The notes: a model not told the origin generated them from the letters alone. 12,568 bases of DNA from JBKPDV01 sp046728075 (GCA_046728075.1 JBKPDV010000264.1:1-12568); one strand, 5' to 3'. Positions 1 to 6,634 are shown, counted from the stretch's first letter. Translations and numbers: made by a program.

Positions 1-2
1 GC

Positions 3-593
3 TTCCACCCACGCTGCTACTATCGCCCGGACGACAACTCGCCGACCGAGACCTGGCCCGCGATGATCGCGCGCGTCACCGATCTCGAGGGACGGATCAC
101 CGGCGCGCATCGCACCTGGCTCGACCCCGATGGGTTCGACCCCATCCGTCTCGGCAAGGCGCCGATCGACACGCCGCGACGAGCGATGGGCGACCTCCTC
201 GGCAATGCGGTGCGCTTCGGGGTGGCGAACGATGTGCTTGCGGCCGGCGAAGGCATCGAGACCATGCTCTCGCTGCGTTGCGTGCTGCCGAGCTTGCCGA
301 TGGCCGCCGCGCTGTCTGCCAACCACCTCGCCGCCATGCTGCTCCCGCTGACACTGCGCCGGCTCTACATCGCCCGCGACGCCGATGCGGCCGGCGACGC
401 GGCGGTGACGGCTCTGACCGAGCGGGCCGATGCCGCCGGCATCGAAGCGATCGCATGGTCGCCCAGGCTCGGCGACTTCAACGAGGATCTGCGCACCTTC
501 GGCATCGACGACCTTCGGGCTGCCCTGCGCACCCAGCTCGCGCCGCAGGACGTCGTCCGCTTCCTGCTCTGGGCGACGGCCGAGACGGGGTGA
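3..593 (+). CDS. Toprim-domain protein, 3' part (5' end outside window)
   Basis: The frame is open from the window edge and stops at 591-593, so only the C-terminal 196 or so residues are present. The Toprim fold is supported by a GEGIET motif (bases 246-263, conserved Glu) and a DAD motif followed by AAGD (bases 378-401), the acidic residues that bind metal in Toprim domains. Proteins of this kind, often annotated as Toprim or DUF7146 proteins with an N-terminal zinc ribbon, are common next to DUF2493 and DUF736 genes in alphaproteobacterial ICEs and resemble primase or DNA-processing proteins. A role in element DNA metabolism is inference from that context. The zinc-binding N-terminus, if present, lies upstream of base 1. 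The ATG at 63 is internal to the domain and is not the true start. Confidence 0.85.
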   Translation, partial: FHPRCYYRPDDNSPTETWPAMIARVTDLEGRITGAHRTWLDPDGFDPIRLGKAPIDTPRRAMGDLLGNAVRFGVANDVLAAGEGIETMLSLRCVLPSLPMAAALSANHLAAMLLPLTLRRLYIARDADAAGDAAVTALTERADAAGIEAIAWSPRLGDFNEDLRTFGIDDLRAALRTQLAPQDVVRFLLWATAETG

Positions 594-713
594 ACGTCGG
601 CCCGTCGATGTCGTCGTGGTCTGTCGGGCGTGGCCCACGATGCCGGACAGGGTCGCGCCCTGGCCTTCTAGAGGGCGATCGGACGGCAGGCGGCCCGGCC
701 CGGCAATGGCTGC

Positions 714-772
714 GCCCGGCTATTTTCCGCCGGCCCTTCGGGCCTTTGCAGCGCGAACCAAAATAGCCGGGC
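714..772. repeat. 13-bp perfect inverted repeat
   Basis: GCCCGGCTATTTT at 714-726 is the exact reverse complement of AAAATAGCCGGGC at 760-772. The 33-base centre contains a second small stem (GGCCC 732-736 with GGGCC 740-744, loop TTC). Read on the + strand it could form a long cruciform or RNA hairpin upstream of the DUF2493 gene. A terminator for the Toprim gene or a protein-binding dyad are both possible; nothing here decides between them. Confidence 0.7.
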
Positions 773-777
773 TTCGC

Positions 778-868
778 CATCCTCCGCTGGCGCTGCGGCC
801 CTCCGCTTCGCTCCGGGTGCAGGTCCGTTCCGCCCGCCGTCTGGTGATCGCCACGAAGGCCGCGATGG
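778..868 (+). promoter_or_regulatory. Shared leader element, copy A (before DUF2493)
   Basis: This leader resembles the one before the DUF736 gene. Both start with CATCCTCCGCTG (778-789 here, 5215-5226 there). Both then reach GATCGCCA (845-852 here, 5274-5281 there), followed by a block with AGGCCGCG, TGG and CGCGG in the same order and spacing, then a Shine-Dalgarno sequence and ATG. The distance from the CATCC block to GATCGCCA is 67 bases here and 59 there. A common cis-regulatory or mRNA-leader role is inferred. Confidence 0.4.
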
Positions 869-897
869 GCGCGGCCGATCCGCCAAAGGACCTCACC

Positions 898-1836
898 ATG
901 ACGACCGACCACGACGACACCGAATTCGAGCCGCCGCATAGCTCATCCCCGACCGATCACGTCCTGAGCGAGCTTCAGCTCTATGGCTTCCGTCCCTTCC
1001 ACGACGAGCCGGACCCGAGACCGCTTCCCGAAGGCGACAGCGTCACGGGAGCCGTCGCCGACATCTTCGACGCCCTGGTCTCGACTTTGAGCGACACCCG
1101 CCTCGAACCCGACCTCGAGGACTTGCTCTGGTCGACGGTCAACCTGTTCCACCGCGCCGTCGACCGCATCGGACGCGAGCTCGATGACAACGAGCAGGCG
1201 CAGCAGAAGAGTCAGCGCGAGCAAAACGGTTCGGAAGTGCGATCGGTCGAACTTGAACGGCTCACGGCGGAGGGCATCACGCTGATCGAACGCCGCAACA
1301 GCATGGAGCTCTTTCGCGATCAGGCCGCGGAACGCTTCGAAGTTCACACCGGATCGGCATGGCGCCCGCGCTCCGGATCGCTGGTCAATCACCGCACGCT
1401 GACGTCGGCGATAATCGACAGCCGCGATTTCCTGGCCGCCAAGCGTCGCGCCGAGACCGAGGTGTTGCTGCCGGCAGGACCGAAGATCGCGCTCACCGGC
1501 GGGCTCGACTTCAACGACCATCGCCTGATCTGGGATCGGCTCGACAAGGTCCACGCCAAGCATCCCGACATGGTGCTGCTGCATGGGGGCTCGCCGAAGG
1601 GCGCCGAGCTGATCGCCGCCAAATGGGCGACCAATCGCAAGGTGCCGCAGGTCTCGTTCAAGCCCGACTGGACGAAGCACGCCAAGGCCGCGCCGTTCAA
1701 GCGCAACGACGCAATGCTGGAGGTGCTGCCGATCGGCGTCATGGTGTTCCCCGGCACCGGCATCCAGGGCAATCTCGCCGACAAGGCGAAGAAGCTCGGC
1801 ATCCCGGTGTGGAAATTCGGCGAGGGCGGCGCGTGA
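898..1836 (+). CDS. DUF2493 (SLOG-fold) protein
   Basis: The product is 312 residues. The C-terminal part, about residues 195-312, begins KIALTGG and includes the glycine-rich HGGSPKGAELIA and FPGTGIQGNLADKA. This is the pattern of the DUF2493/YspA-like branch of the SLOG superfamily, a Rossmann-like nucleotide or ligand binding fold. The N-terminal half is acidic, Gln/Glu-rich around residues 95-120 and probably helical. The molecular function is not known; the gene is a regular companion of DUF736 and Toprim genes in alphaproteobacterial ICE backbones. The ATG at 898 is chosen because AAAGGA (885-890) sits 7 bases upstream and family-like sequence starts here, although the frame is open further upstream. 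The stop is 2 bases before the inverted repeat of the inserted cassette. Confidence 0.88.
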   Translation: MTTDHDDTEFEPPHSSSPTDHVLSELQLYGFRPFHDEPDPRPLPEGDSVTGAVADIFDALVSTLSDTRLEPDLEDLLWSTVNLFHRAVDRIGRELDDNEQAQQKSQREQNGSEVRSVELERLTAEGITLIERRNSMELFRDQAAERFEVHTGSAWRPRSGSLVNHRTLTSAIIDSRDFLAAKRRAETEVLLPAGPKIALTGGLDFNDHRLIWDRLDKVHAKHPDMVLLHGGSPKGAELIAAKWATNRKVPQVSFKPDWTKHAKAAPFKRNDAMLEVLPIGVMVFPGTGIQGNLADKAKKLGIPVWKFGEGGA

Positions 1837-1838
1837 CA

Positions 1839-1851
1839 GGCTGTGTGAAAA
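1839..1851 (+). repeat. Left 13-bp terminal inverted repeat
   Basis: GGCTGTGTGAAAA, 2 bases after the DUF2493 stop codon. It is an exact reverse complement of 3991-4003. Outside it the two flanks also share GGCGGCGC in inverted orientation at the same 6-base distance (1825-1832 and 4010-4017), which may be chance in GC-rich DNA. Confidence 0.65.
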
Positions 1852-2022
1852 ATCCCGGAGCGTCACCTGTGGGCGAGGGATCGCGGCCGCGAGTGACCGG
1901 TCCCCCTCGCTGACGGTCGCTCGCTCACATTGAACGCTCAGGCGTTCCGCGACACTCTATACGGGTAGGAGAGACCCATGTTACGATTCTCTCCACACCC
2001 ATCAGGCGACGGACGGCCGTCG

Positions 2023-2721
2023 TCAGGCCTTTTGAACCGCAGTCGCTGCCTTGCGGATCACGTCGATGACGACGTCAGGCTGGGAGAGCATCGGCACGTG
2101 GCTGCTCGCCACCTCAGTCACGGTTGCGCCCATGCGCTTCGACACCCAGCGCTGCAAGTCGGGATGCACAGTGTGGTCCCGGGTCGCCAGCACATACCAG
2201 CTCGGCTTGGTCTTCCAGGCGACCTGGTCGGCCGTGAGCTTCTGCTGCTGGAGTAGGTCGGCGACGGGCGCAATATGGGTGGCCCACACCAGCTTCTGGT
2301 CTTTCGCGGACAGATCGCCGCAGAAGAATTCGGTGCCGTTCGGCAGCATCCAGGCACGGTTGTCCGCGATCTCGACATAGCCGAAGATGTCCGAGGGATA
2401 TTTGTCGAGCTGGTCCTGCACGGTCTCGCCGGCGTCAGGGGCGACGGCAGCGATATAAACGAGGCCGACGACGCGATCGTCGGTACCCGCGCCGGTGATA
2501 GTGGCGCCGCCGTAAGAGTGGCCGACGAGGATGACGGGGTTGCCAACACGGTTGAGCGTGCGCTTCACGGTCGCGAGGTCTTCTTCGTAGCTGTCGAGCC
2601 CGTACTGAACGGCGATCACCTCATGGCCGTCAGCCTGTAGCGCGGGGATCACCTTGCTGAAGCACGAACCGTCAGCCCAAAGTCCGTGACAGAACGCGAT
2701 GGTGGGCTTTTTCATAGACAC
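2023..2721 (-). CDS. Alpha/beta hydrolase (esterase-like)
   Basis: The product is 232 residues, a normal length for a compact alpha/beta hydrolase. The N-terminal HGLWADGS (residues 12-19) forms the oxyanion-hole region. Ser69 in GHSYGG is the nucleophile, Asp182 (ATRDHTVHPD) the likely acid and His208 (SSHVPMLSQP) the likely base. It resembles cytoplasmic esterase-like proteins of the EstC/salicylate-esterase type; substrate unknown and no signal peptide visible. I choose the GTG at 2721 because AAGGAG (complement of 2729-2734) lies 7 bases upstream; an ATG at 2715 would be 13 bases away but is a possible alternative giving MKKPTIAF. The gene diverges from the LysR gene, a usual arrangement of a regulator and its target, so the LysR protein probably controls it. 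Confidence 0.88.
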   Translation of the reverse strand: MSMKKPTIAFCHGLWADGSCFSKVIPALQADGHEVIAVQYGLDSYEEDLATVKRTLNRVGNPVILVGHSYGGATITGAGTDDRVVGLVYIAAVAPDAGETVQDQLDKYPSDIFGYVEIADNRAWMLPNGTEFFCGDLSAKDQKLVWATHIAPVADLLQQQKLTADQVAWKTKPSWYVLATRDHTVHPDLQRWVSKRMGATVTEVASSHVPMLSQPDVVIDVIRKAATAVQKA

Positions 2722-2919
2722 TTTACTTCTCCTTCTTTGATCCGACTGATTTGATTGCTGAAAATTCCGTCGAACCTCGTCAGCGCGGCCCGCCGAAATC
2801 GCTATGCCTGCACCGCCCCATCGACTAAGGCGCGACGAAAGTGTCGGCGACGGCGAGGAGAGCGCGCAAGAGAAGCTAAATCTGGCTTCTCTCCGTGACA
2901 AAGACCTTCTATGCTCGAC

Positions 2920-2938
2920 CTATGCCTGAAAGGTATAG
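2920..2938. promoter_or_regulatory. Candidate LysR operator in the divergent intergenic region
   Basis: CTATGCCT at 2920-2927 and AGGTATAG at 2931-2938 form a dyad with one mismatch around GAA, matching the T-N11-A style of LysR-type binding sites. A further CTATGC lies 11 bases upstream at 2909-2914, so two half-site groups may be present. The dyad ends 10 bases before the LysR ATG, suited to autorepression. Confidence 0.45.
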
Positions 2939-2948
2939 GACGCTGGCG

Positions 2949-3875
2949 ATGGAACTCCGGCATTTGCGTTATTTCGTTGCCGTTGCGGAGGAAGGCAGCT
3001 TGCTGACCGCTGCCCAGCGGCGGCTCAATACCTCGCAGCCTTCACTGAGCCGCCAGATTCGCGATCTGGAATCCGAAGTCGGCGTGAAGCTGCTGGAGCG
3101 GCAGCCGCGCGGCGTGGCCCTGACCGCCGCCGGGCGGGTCTTTCTCGATCACGCGCGGCTGGCGCTCTTGCAAGTCGAGGCCGCGACCGACGGCGCCCGG
3201 CGCGTCGAACAGCCGGAAAAGCCCGCGTTCTCGATGGGCTTCCTGGCCGGGCAGGAAGTCGTGTGGCTACCCCATGCCCTGCGCATAATCCGCGAGGAGG
3301 CGCCAGAGGTCGAAATCACGCTTTGCAGCCAGGCCTCGCCGGACCTCGCGGTGGCGCTGATGCGAGGGAAGTTGGACGTGGCCTTTCTTCGGCACGAGGC
3401 GCAGACGGTTGGTTTGTCCTTCAAATTGTTGGCGAAGGAGCCTCTGATCGCCGTGCTGCCGGCGGACCATCGCCTGACGTCGCGCAAAAAAATCCGACCG
3501 CAGGATCTCGCTCGCGAAATTTACGTCAGTTCGGCGAAAATCGCTCCGGTGTTGCACGCCGTAATACAGGATTACGCGTCGAAGGTCGGGATCACGCTCA
3601 GGGCCGAATACGAAGGCGACACCCTACATTCAGCGATGTCACTTGTCGTGTCCACCGGCGGGGTTACGCTTATTCCACTTTATGCGCAAAATATGCTCAC
3701 GCCGAATGTCGTCGCCCGAGCCCTGGACGGCGCCCCTCCGACAATCGACCTCACCTTGGGATACAACGAGGCAAATTGCTCGCCCTTGCTCCGCCGACTA
3801 TTATCTCGTTCAGACGAATTGGTCGAAAGCGTCCAAAATCAGAGCATCATCCGCTACGCTGAAGCTCTATCATAG
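2949..3875 (+). CDS. LysR-type transcriptional regulator
   Basis: The product is 308 residues, the standard size for the family. Residues 1-60 are the LysR winged helix-turn-helix, starting MELRHLRYFVAVAEEGS and continuing with TAAQRRLNTSQPSLSRQI and the typical ESEVGVKLLER. A linker helix follows, then a two-lobed periplasmic-binding-like effector domain from about residue 90, with the typical GKLDVAFLR and LAKEPLIAVLP segments. The effector is unknown. The ATG at 2949 fits the family N-terminus and leaves the candidate operator dyad (2920-2938) upstream; the frame is open further upstream, but a start near 2895 would place the operator inside the gene. It diverges from the hydrolase gene and probably regulates it. 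Base composition is less GC-rich than the ICE genes, in keeping with separate origin. Confidence 0.9.
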   Translation: MELRHLRYFVAVAEEGSLLTAAQRRLNTSQPSLSRQIRDLESEVGVKLLERQPRGVALTAAGRVFLDHARLALLQVEAATDGARRVEQPEKPAFSMGFLAGQEVVWLPHALRIIREEAPEVEITLCSQASPDLAVALMRGKLDVAFLRHEAQTVGLSFKLLAKEPLIAVLPADHRLTSRKKIRPQDLAREIYVSSAKIAPVLHAVIQDYASKVGITLRAEYEGDTLHSAMSLVVSTGGVTLIPLYAQNMLTPNVVARALDGAPPTIDLTLGYNEANCSPLLRRLLSRSDELVESVQNQSIIRYAEALS

Positions 3876-4299
3876 AGTTCTTGATGCAGCGATCGGCACC
3901 AAGAATAGCTTTCCATCAGTGCCGCGAAGCCGAGCTGAACGAGGTCGCTTCTCAAGCAACGAAGGCGCCCGCTAAGACAAGGCGCCGATGTTTTCACACA
4001 GCCAAGTGAGCGCCGCCGTTACCCCATGATGTTGCGCCCGTCAGCGAGGGCCGATGGACCAGCACGACCGGCCCCGGCTCCCAACTCGCGCTCGATCCGC
4101 GACACCGGAAAGTCACTCTCTTCCGCACGCTTGGGCGCGCATCCGCGGCGGAGCCCGTCGGATGCCCACGGTCGCTGCAGGAGCCGGCAGGACGGTTTTA
4201 CCCCTCCCATGACCGCCCACGTTTGGCTATACTCCGCGATGCGCCGTGGTGGTGGTGGAAGGCGCGACCGTCACATCTTTTGTCACGGAGGCTTCCACC
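3876..4299 (+). other. Non-coding stretch containing the right end of the cassette
   Basis: I see no supportable gene in these 424 bases. They contain the right inverted repeat (3991-4003), GC-rich sequence of no recognised family, and a TATACT at 4228-4233 that could be a -10 element for the membrane-protein gene but lacks a good -35 partner. Confidence 0.5.
3991..4003 (-). repeat. Right 13-bp terminal inverted repeat
   Basis: TTTTCACACAGCC, the exact reverse complement of 1839-1851, about 115 bases beyond the LysR stop codon. Confidence 0.65.
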
Positions 4300-4782
4300 A
4301 TGCTTGTCATCGGACTCATCCTTAGCATGTTCGGGATCGGCCTGTTCTGCTGGCTGATCTTCACCCTCGCTGTCTACGCTTTGCCGTTCTTCGTCGGACT
4401 GACGGCCGGCATGGCGGCGTTTCACAGCGGCGCGGGCGTCATCGGCGCCTTGCTCGTCGGCATCGTCGCCGGCGCGCTCACACTCGGCATTGGGCAGGTC
4501 GCCTTCGCCGTCGTTCGTCCCGTGGCCCTTCGTGCCGTGATCGCGGCAGCATTCGCGGTCCCGGCGGCATTCGCCGGCTATCACGCGGTCCTCGGCCTGT
4601 CACAGATCGGAGTGCCGTCGCTCGTCTGGCGCGAGGTCTTTGCCTGGATCGGCGCGATCGTCATCGGTGGCACGGCTTGGGCACGCATGACCGTCTTCGC
4701 GGAGCCCCTCCCGTTGCGATCCCGCGGGGCACCCCGGAACGATCCTCAGCCGGTTCTGACTGGCGCGACGCATCAGGGATAG
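4300..4782 (+). CDS. Small integral membrane protein of ICE backbone
   Basis: The product is 160 residues with about four hydrophobic segments (roughly residues 3-35, 43-66, 78-100 and 112-128). Between them are glycine/alanine-rich stretches and few charges, followed by a short polar tail. It therefore lies in the inner membrane. No catalytic or transport motif is visible and I cannot assign a function; proteins of this look recur near DUF736 genes in Rhizobiales elements. The ATG at 4300 is chosen because GGAG (4287-4290) is 9 bases upstream and the first hydrophobic segment begins directly; the frame remains open upstream to 4246. It is flanked by non-coding DNA on both sides, so it is probably a single-gene unit. 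Confidence 0.75.
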   Translation: MLVIGLILSMFGIGLFCWLIFTLAVYALPFFVGLTAGMAAFHSGAGVIGALLVGIVAGALTLGIGQVAFAVVRPVALRAVIAAAFAVPAAFAGYHAVLGLSQIGVPSLVWREVFAWIGAIVIGGTAWARMTVFAEPLPLRSRGAPRNDPQPVLTGATHQG

Positions 4783-5328
4783 GCCACGCCCTCCTCGTTT
4801 GATCGTTTCGTGCGGGCGATCGGCGATAGCGGGACCGTGCGTTTGAATCGGTAGCCGAGCTCTCTTCGGACAACGCGCATCGCCGGTGCCATCTCCCGCA
4901 TCTGCCGGCCCATAGATTCGCGGTGCGCGAGGTCGTCACGCGGTGATACCGCGGCAAGCAGACCCGCCTTTTCCTACGCTACGGTTTCTTTCTCCACGCT
5001 CGAGCTGTCCGACATCTTGTGCGGGACAACCGACATCCGCCACGTCTTCTCCCGAGGATGCTGTTCAGCGCACGCGAGCACCTGGCCTCTTGATGGCCTG
5101 ATCTGGCCGAAGACCGGCTGCGCCTCGATCGCCTGAGCCGCAACGCCGTCGGGTCGACTTTCTTCCCCTGGGCTAAAGCCCATTCCTCGCGAGGCAAGAA
5201 AGTCTTCCCGCCGTCATCCTCCGCTGCGCTCCGGCCCGCGAGCGGGTGCGTCGTCGATCGTCCTCGGCCTGTCGATCGCCATCGAGGCCGCGGTGGTCGC
5301 GGGCTCGAAAACAGCAAGGAGAAGTGAC
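4783..5328 (+). other. Long non-coding stretch before DUF736, possible gene remnant on minus strand
   Basis: No intact gene is supported in these 546 bases. On the minus strand one frame runs from 5183 to 4773 with a single TAG at 4974-4976. The parts on either side read like protein (for example MREMAPAMRVVRRELGYRF below the TAG), but I recognise no family and high-GC DNA often gives such frames. A perfect TGGGCT-AA-AGCCCA hairpin lies at 5169-5182. From 5215 the sequence becomes the leader element shared with the DUF2493 gene. Confidence 0.45.
5215..5304 (+). promoter_or_regulatory. Shared leader element, copy B (before DUF736)
   Basis: This matches the leader at 778-868: CATCCTCCGCTG at 5215-5226, GATCGCCA at 5274-5281, then AGGCCGCG, TGG and CGCGG in the same order and spacing. 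It ends shortly before the AAGGAG Shine-Dalgarno (5316-5321) of the DUF736 gene. A common regulatory input for DUF2493 and DUF736 is inferred. Confidence 0.4.
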
Positions 5329-5652
5329 ATGGCTAATATCGGTTCCTTCAAGAAGGTCGGCAGCAGCGAGTTCCAGGGCGAGATCGTCACCCTGAGCGTC
5401 CAGACCAAAGGCGTCCGCATCGTCCCCGAGACCAACCGCTCCAACGACAACGCCCCGAGCCACCGCGTCTATGTGGGCCGGGCCGAGATCGGAGCCGCCT
5501 GGTCGAAGCGCTCCGAAGAGGGCCGCGACTACCTCTCGCTCAAGCTCGACGATCCCTCCTTCAACGCGCCGATCTACGCGAACCTGTTCAACGACGAGGA
5601 CGGCGAAGGCTACACCCTGATCTGGTCGCGCCCCCGCAAGAACAACGACTGA
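5329..5652 (+). CDS. DUF736 family protein
   Basis: The product is 107 residues, full length for the family. It begins MANIGSFKK and ends with the typical NDEDGEGYTLIWSRP. The sequence alternates short beta-strand-like segments (GEIVTLSVQTKGVRIVP, HRVYVGRAEIGAAWSK, YLSLKLDDPSF), as usual for DUF736. Its biochemical role is not established; it is among the most regular markers of alphaproteobacterial ICEs and some plasmids. The ATG at 5329 has AAGGAG (5316-5321) 7 bases upstream, a strong initiation site; the frame is open further upstream but without family-like sequence. A GC-rich hairpin just after the stop probably ends transcription, so this gene is likely expressed alone from its long leader. 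Confidence 0.92.
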   Translation: MANIGSFKKVGSSEFQGEIVTLSVQTKGVRIVPETNRSNDNAPSHRVYVGRAEIGAAWSKRSEEGRDYLSLKLDDPSFNAPIYANLFNDEDGEGYTLIWSRPRKNND

Positions 5653-5667
5653 GGCCACTCCGCCAAC

Positions 5668-5698
5668 GCCCCGTCCGGCTCCGCCGGGCGGGGCTTTC
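5668..5698 (+). terminator. Probable intrinsic terminator after DUF736
   Basis: GCCCCG (5668-5673) pairs with CGGGGC (5689-5694), and CCGGC (5675-5679) with GCCGG (5683-5687) around a TCC loop. With a T-G wobble between them this gives a 12-bp stem. It is followed by CTTTCG, so the T-tract is short. It starts 15 bases after the DUF736 stop. Confidence 0.65.
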
Positions 5699-5713
5699 GC
5701 GTCGCCGACCAAG

Positions 5714-6220
5714 ATGACAGCCATGCTGAGCGGAATACGAATCCTCGTCGCCGAGGACAATGATTGGATCGCAGAAGCACTCGTCCAGACGATTACCGAC
5801 TATCGCGGGATCGCCCTTGGCTCGGCGCAGACGAACATCGCAGCTCTTGCACTGATCGACGACCATCCGGACGGCGCGATCCTCGACGGCAATCTCCTCG
5901 ACGGCCCGATCACGCCGGTTGCCCGCGCCCTGTGCGATAGATTCGTTCCACTGGTGGTGTTTACGGGCCTGGGCCTTCCCTCCGAGCTGCAACGATCGCA
6001 CCCGGACATCCCGGTCATCCTCAAGCCATCACCCTATGAGGCTGTCATTCGCGCCATCGCCGAGCGCATCCAGGGGTGCCCTCTTCCGACAACCCGCGTC
6101 GAAAACATGCCCGGACAGGGTCTAATACCTCCGCAGTGCCTCGGGATCGGGCGCTTTCGGACGACCGAATCAGTCGGATCAAAGATCCTGCCAGAGCGAC
6201 CCTGCCGGACACCCAAATAA
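5714..6220 (+). CDS. Stand-alone response regulator receiver protein
   Basis: The product is 168 residues. Residues 8-118 form a receiver domain with all expected residues: the acidic pair Glu14/Asp15 (LVAEDND), phosphoacceptor Asp58 (AILDGNLLDG), Thr84 (VVFTG) and Lys104 (VILKPSPY). There is no output domain. The last 45 or so residues are rich in Pro, Arg and Gly and resemble no effector. It may act as a phosphate sink or by protein contact, like CheY- or CpdR-type single-domain regulators. No histidine kinase is in the window. The ATG at 5714 has no clear Shine-Dalgarno; an ATG at 5723 (MLSGIRIL) is an alternative. It sits just after the DUF736 terminator. Confidence 0.85.
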   Translation: MTAMLSGIRILVAEDNDWIAEALVQTITDYRGIALGSAQTNIAALALIDDHPDGAILDGNLLDGPITPVARALCDRFVPLVVFTGLGLPSELQRSHPDIPVILKPSPYEAVIRAIAERIQGCPLPTTRVENMPGQGLIPPQCLGIGRFRTTESVGSKILPERPCRTPK

Positions 6221-6233
6221 GGGGCCAGAGCCG

Positions 6234-6262
6234 TTGAAGCACGCTAAAGCGACTATTATAGT
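6234..6262 (+). promoter_or_regulatory. Sigma70-type promoter for the XRE/DUF2285 unit
   Basis: TTGAAG (6234-6239) and TATAGT (6257-6262) are separated by exactly 17 bases, close to the sigma70 consensus and the best promoter match I see in the window. It lies about 45 bases upstream of the XRE start codon, and the -10 element lies inside a palindrome. Confidence 0.6.
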
Positions 6263-6268
6263 CTTTTT
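6246..6268. promoter_or_regulatory. Candidate operator overlapping the -10 element
   Basis: GACTAT (6251-6256) and ATAGTC (6258-6263) form a perfect dyad centred on T6257, extended by AAA (6246-6248) and TTT (6266-6268) at symmetric positions. A repressor bound here would block the TATAGT -10 element, so autorepression by the adjacent XRE protein is the likely use. Confidence 0.55.
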
Positions 6269-6305
6269 CTGGTGCGCGCGGATCGACTGTCGGAGGTGAT
6301 CATGG

Positions 6306-6578
6306 ATGATCACCGGCCGAAAAGTTCGGGCGGCGCGAGCCTTGCTGAACTGGAAGCAGGAAATGCTCGCGGAGAAAGCCCTGGTGGCACTGACCGCCCT
6401 CAAACGCCTGGAGTCCGAACGCGGTCTCCCGGTGCATGAGGGCACGCGCGACCAGGTCCGCCGAGCGCTGGAAGCCGTCGGCATCCTGTTCGTCGAGTCC
6501 GACCGCGGTCGCGGCGTTATACTCCTGAACGAAGCACCCGCCAGTTCGGTGCGGAGAGCGTCACGCGCGCGGGCTTGA
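6306..6578 (+). CDS. XRE-family HTH regulator, QseC-like
   Basis: The product is 90 residues, a single-domain Cro/CI-type DNA-binding protein. It opens MITGRKVRAARALLNWKQ. The helix-turn-helix covers about residues 14-38, where EMLAEKALVALTALKRLE replaces the usual QxxLAxxAGVSxxTIxRxE pattern, and a short C-terminal extension with GILFVESDRGRGVILL follows. GGAGG (6292-6296) is 9 bases upstream of the ATG; an overlapping ATG at 6302 is out of frame. It sits upstream of a small DUF2285 gene in the same direction. In ICEMlSymR7A an XRE-type repressor, QseC, controls the DUF2285 antiactivator QseM, so this is probably its functional equivalent. The palindrome at 6251-6263 would be its operator. 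The gene symbol is withheld because orthology was not tested. Confidence 0.82.
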   Translation: MITGRKVRAARALLNWKQEMLAEKALVALTALKRLESERGLPVHEGTRDQVRRALEAVGILFVESDRGRGVILLNEAPASSVRRASRARA

Positions 6579-6634
6579 ATGCGGCTACGCTTACAGGACA
6601 TGAACACCGACCGACTTCGATGGATTCGCCACTG

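Larger units (their letters stand above)
594..897 (+). other. Non-coding leader between Toprim gene and DUF2493 gene
   Basis: No convincing gene lies in these 304 bases. The frame that continues upstream of the DUF2493 ATG is open but has no family-like content. The stretch holds a 13-bp inverted repeat (714-726 with 760-772), a small GC hairpin inside it (732-736 with 740-744), and a segment from about 778 that resembles the leader of the DUF736 gene. A Shine-Dalgarno-like AAAGGA lies at 885-890. Confidence 0.6.
1839..4003. mobile_element. Inverted-repeat-bounded passenger cassette without transposase
   Basis: GGCTGTGTGAAAA at 1839-1851 and its exact reverse complement at 3991-4003 enclose 2165 bases. 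The contents are an alpha/beta hydrolase and a divergent LysR regulator, neither of which belongs to the ICE backbone on either side. No transposase frame is present. This is the structure expected of a mobile insertion cassette moved in trans, or of an IS whose transposase was replaced. I remember similar ends on some IS elements of Alphaproteobacteria but could not verify this. No clear target-site duplication is visible (left flank ends GTGACA, right flank begins AAGTGA), so insertion may be old, rearranged, or not simple transposition. Confidence 0.45.

Noticed and set aside
430..897. Upstream extension of the DUF2493 gene
   Set aside because: It overlaps the Toprim gene in another frame, is Arg/Pro/Ser-rich, and a good Shine-Dalgarno precedes 898.
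1831..1838. Target-site duplication of the cassette
   Set aside because: Flanks GTGACA and AAGTGA do not form a direct repeat of any useful length.
943..1866. Long minus-strand frame opposite DUF2493
   Set aside because: It is the antisense of a recognisable gene, with Arg/Leu/Asp-rich composition and no domain; typical of high-GC DNA.
2722..2901. Upstream extension of the hydrolase
   Set aside because: The extra residues (MSRREARFSFSCAL and on) are not part of the family and would cross most of the divergent promoter region.
2895..2948. Earlier LysR start
   Set aside because: The family begins at MELRHLRYF, and the extension would cover the candidate operator.
4019..4210. 63-codon minus-strand frame near the right cassette end
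   Set aside because: No recognisable domain, composition of GC-rich non-coding DNA, and no supporting context.
5173..5760. 195-codon minus-strand frame opposite DUF736
   Set aside because: It is antisense to a well-supported family and its terminator, and rich in Val/Gly/Ala/Asp without domain pattern.
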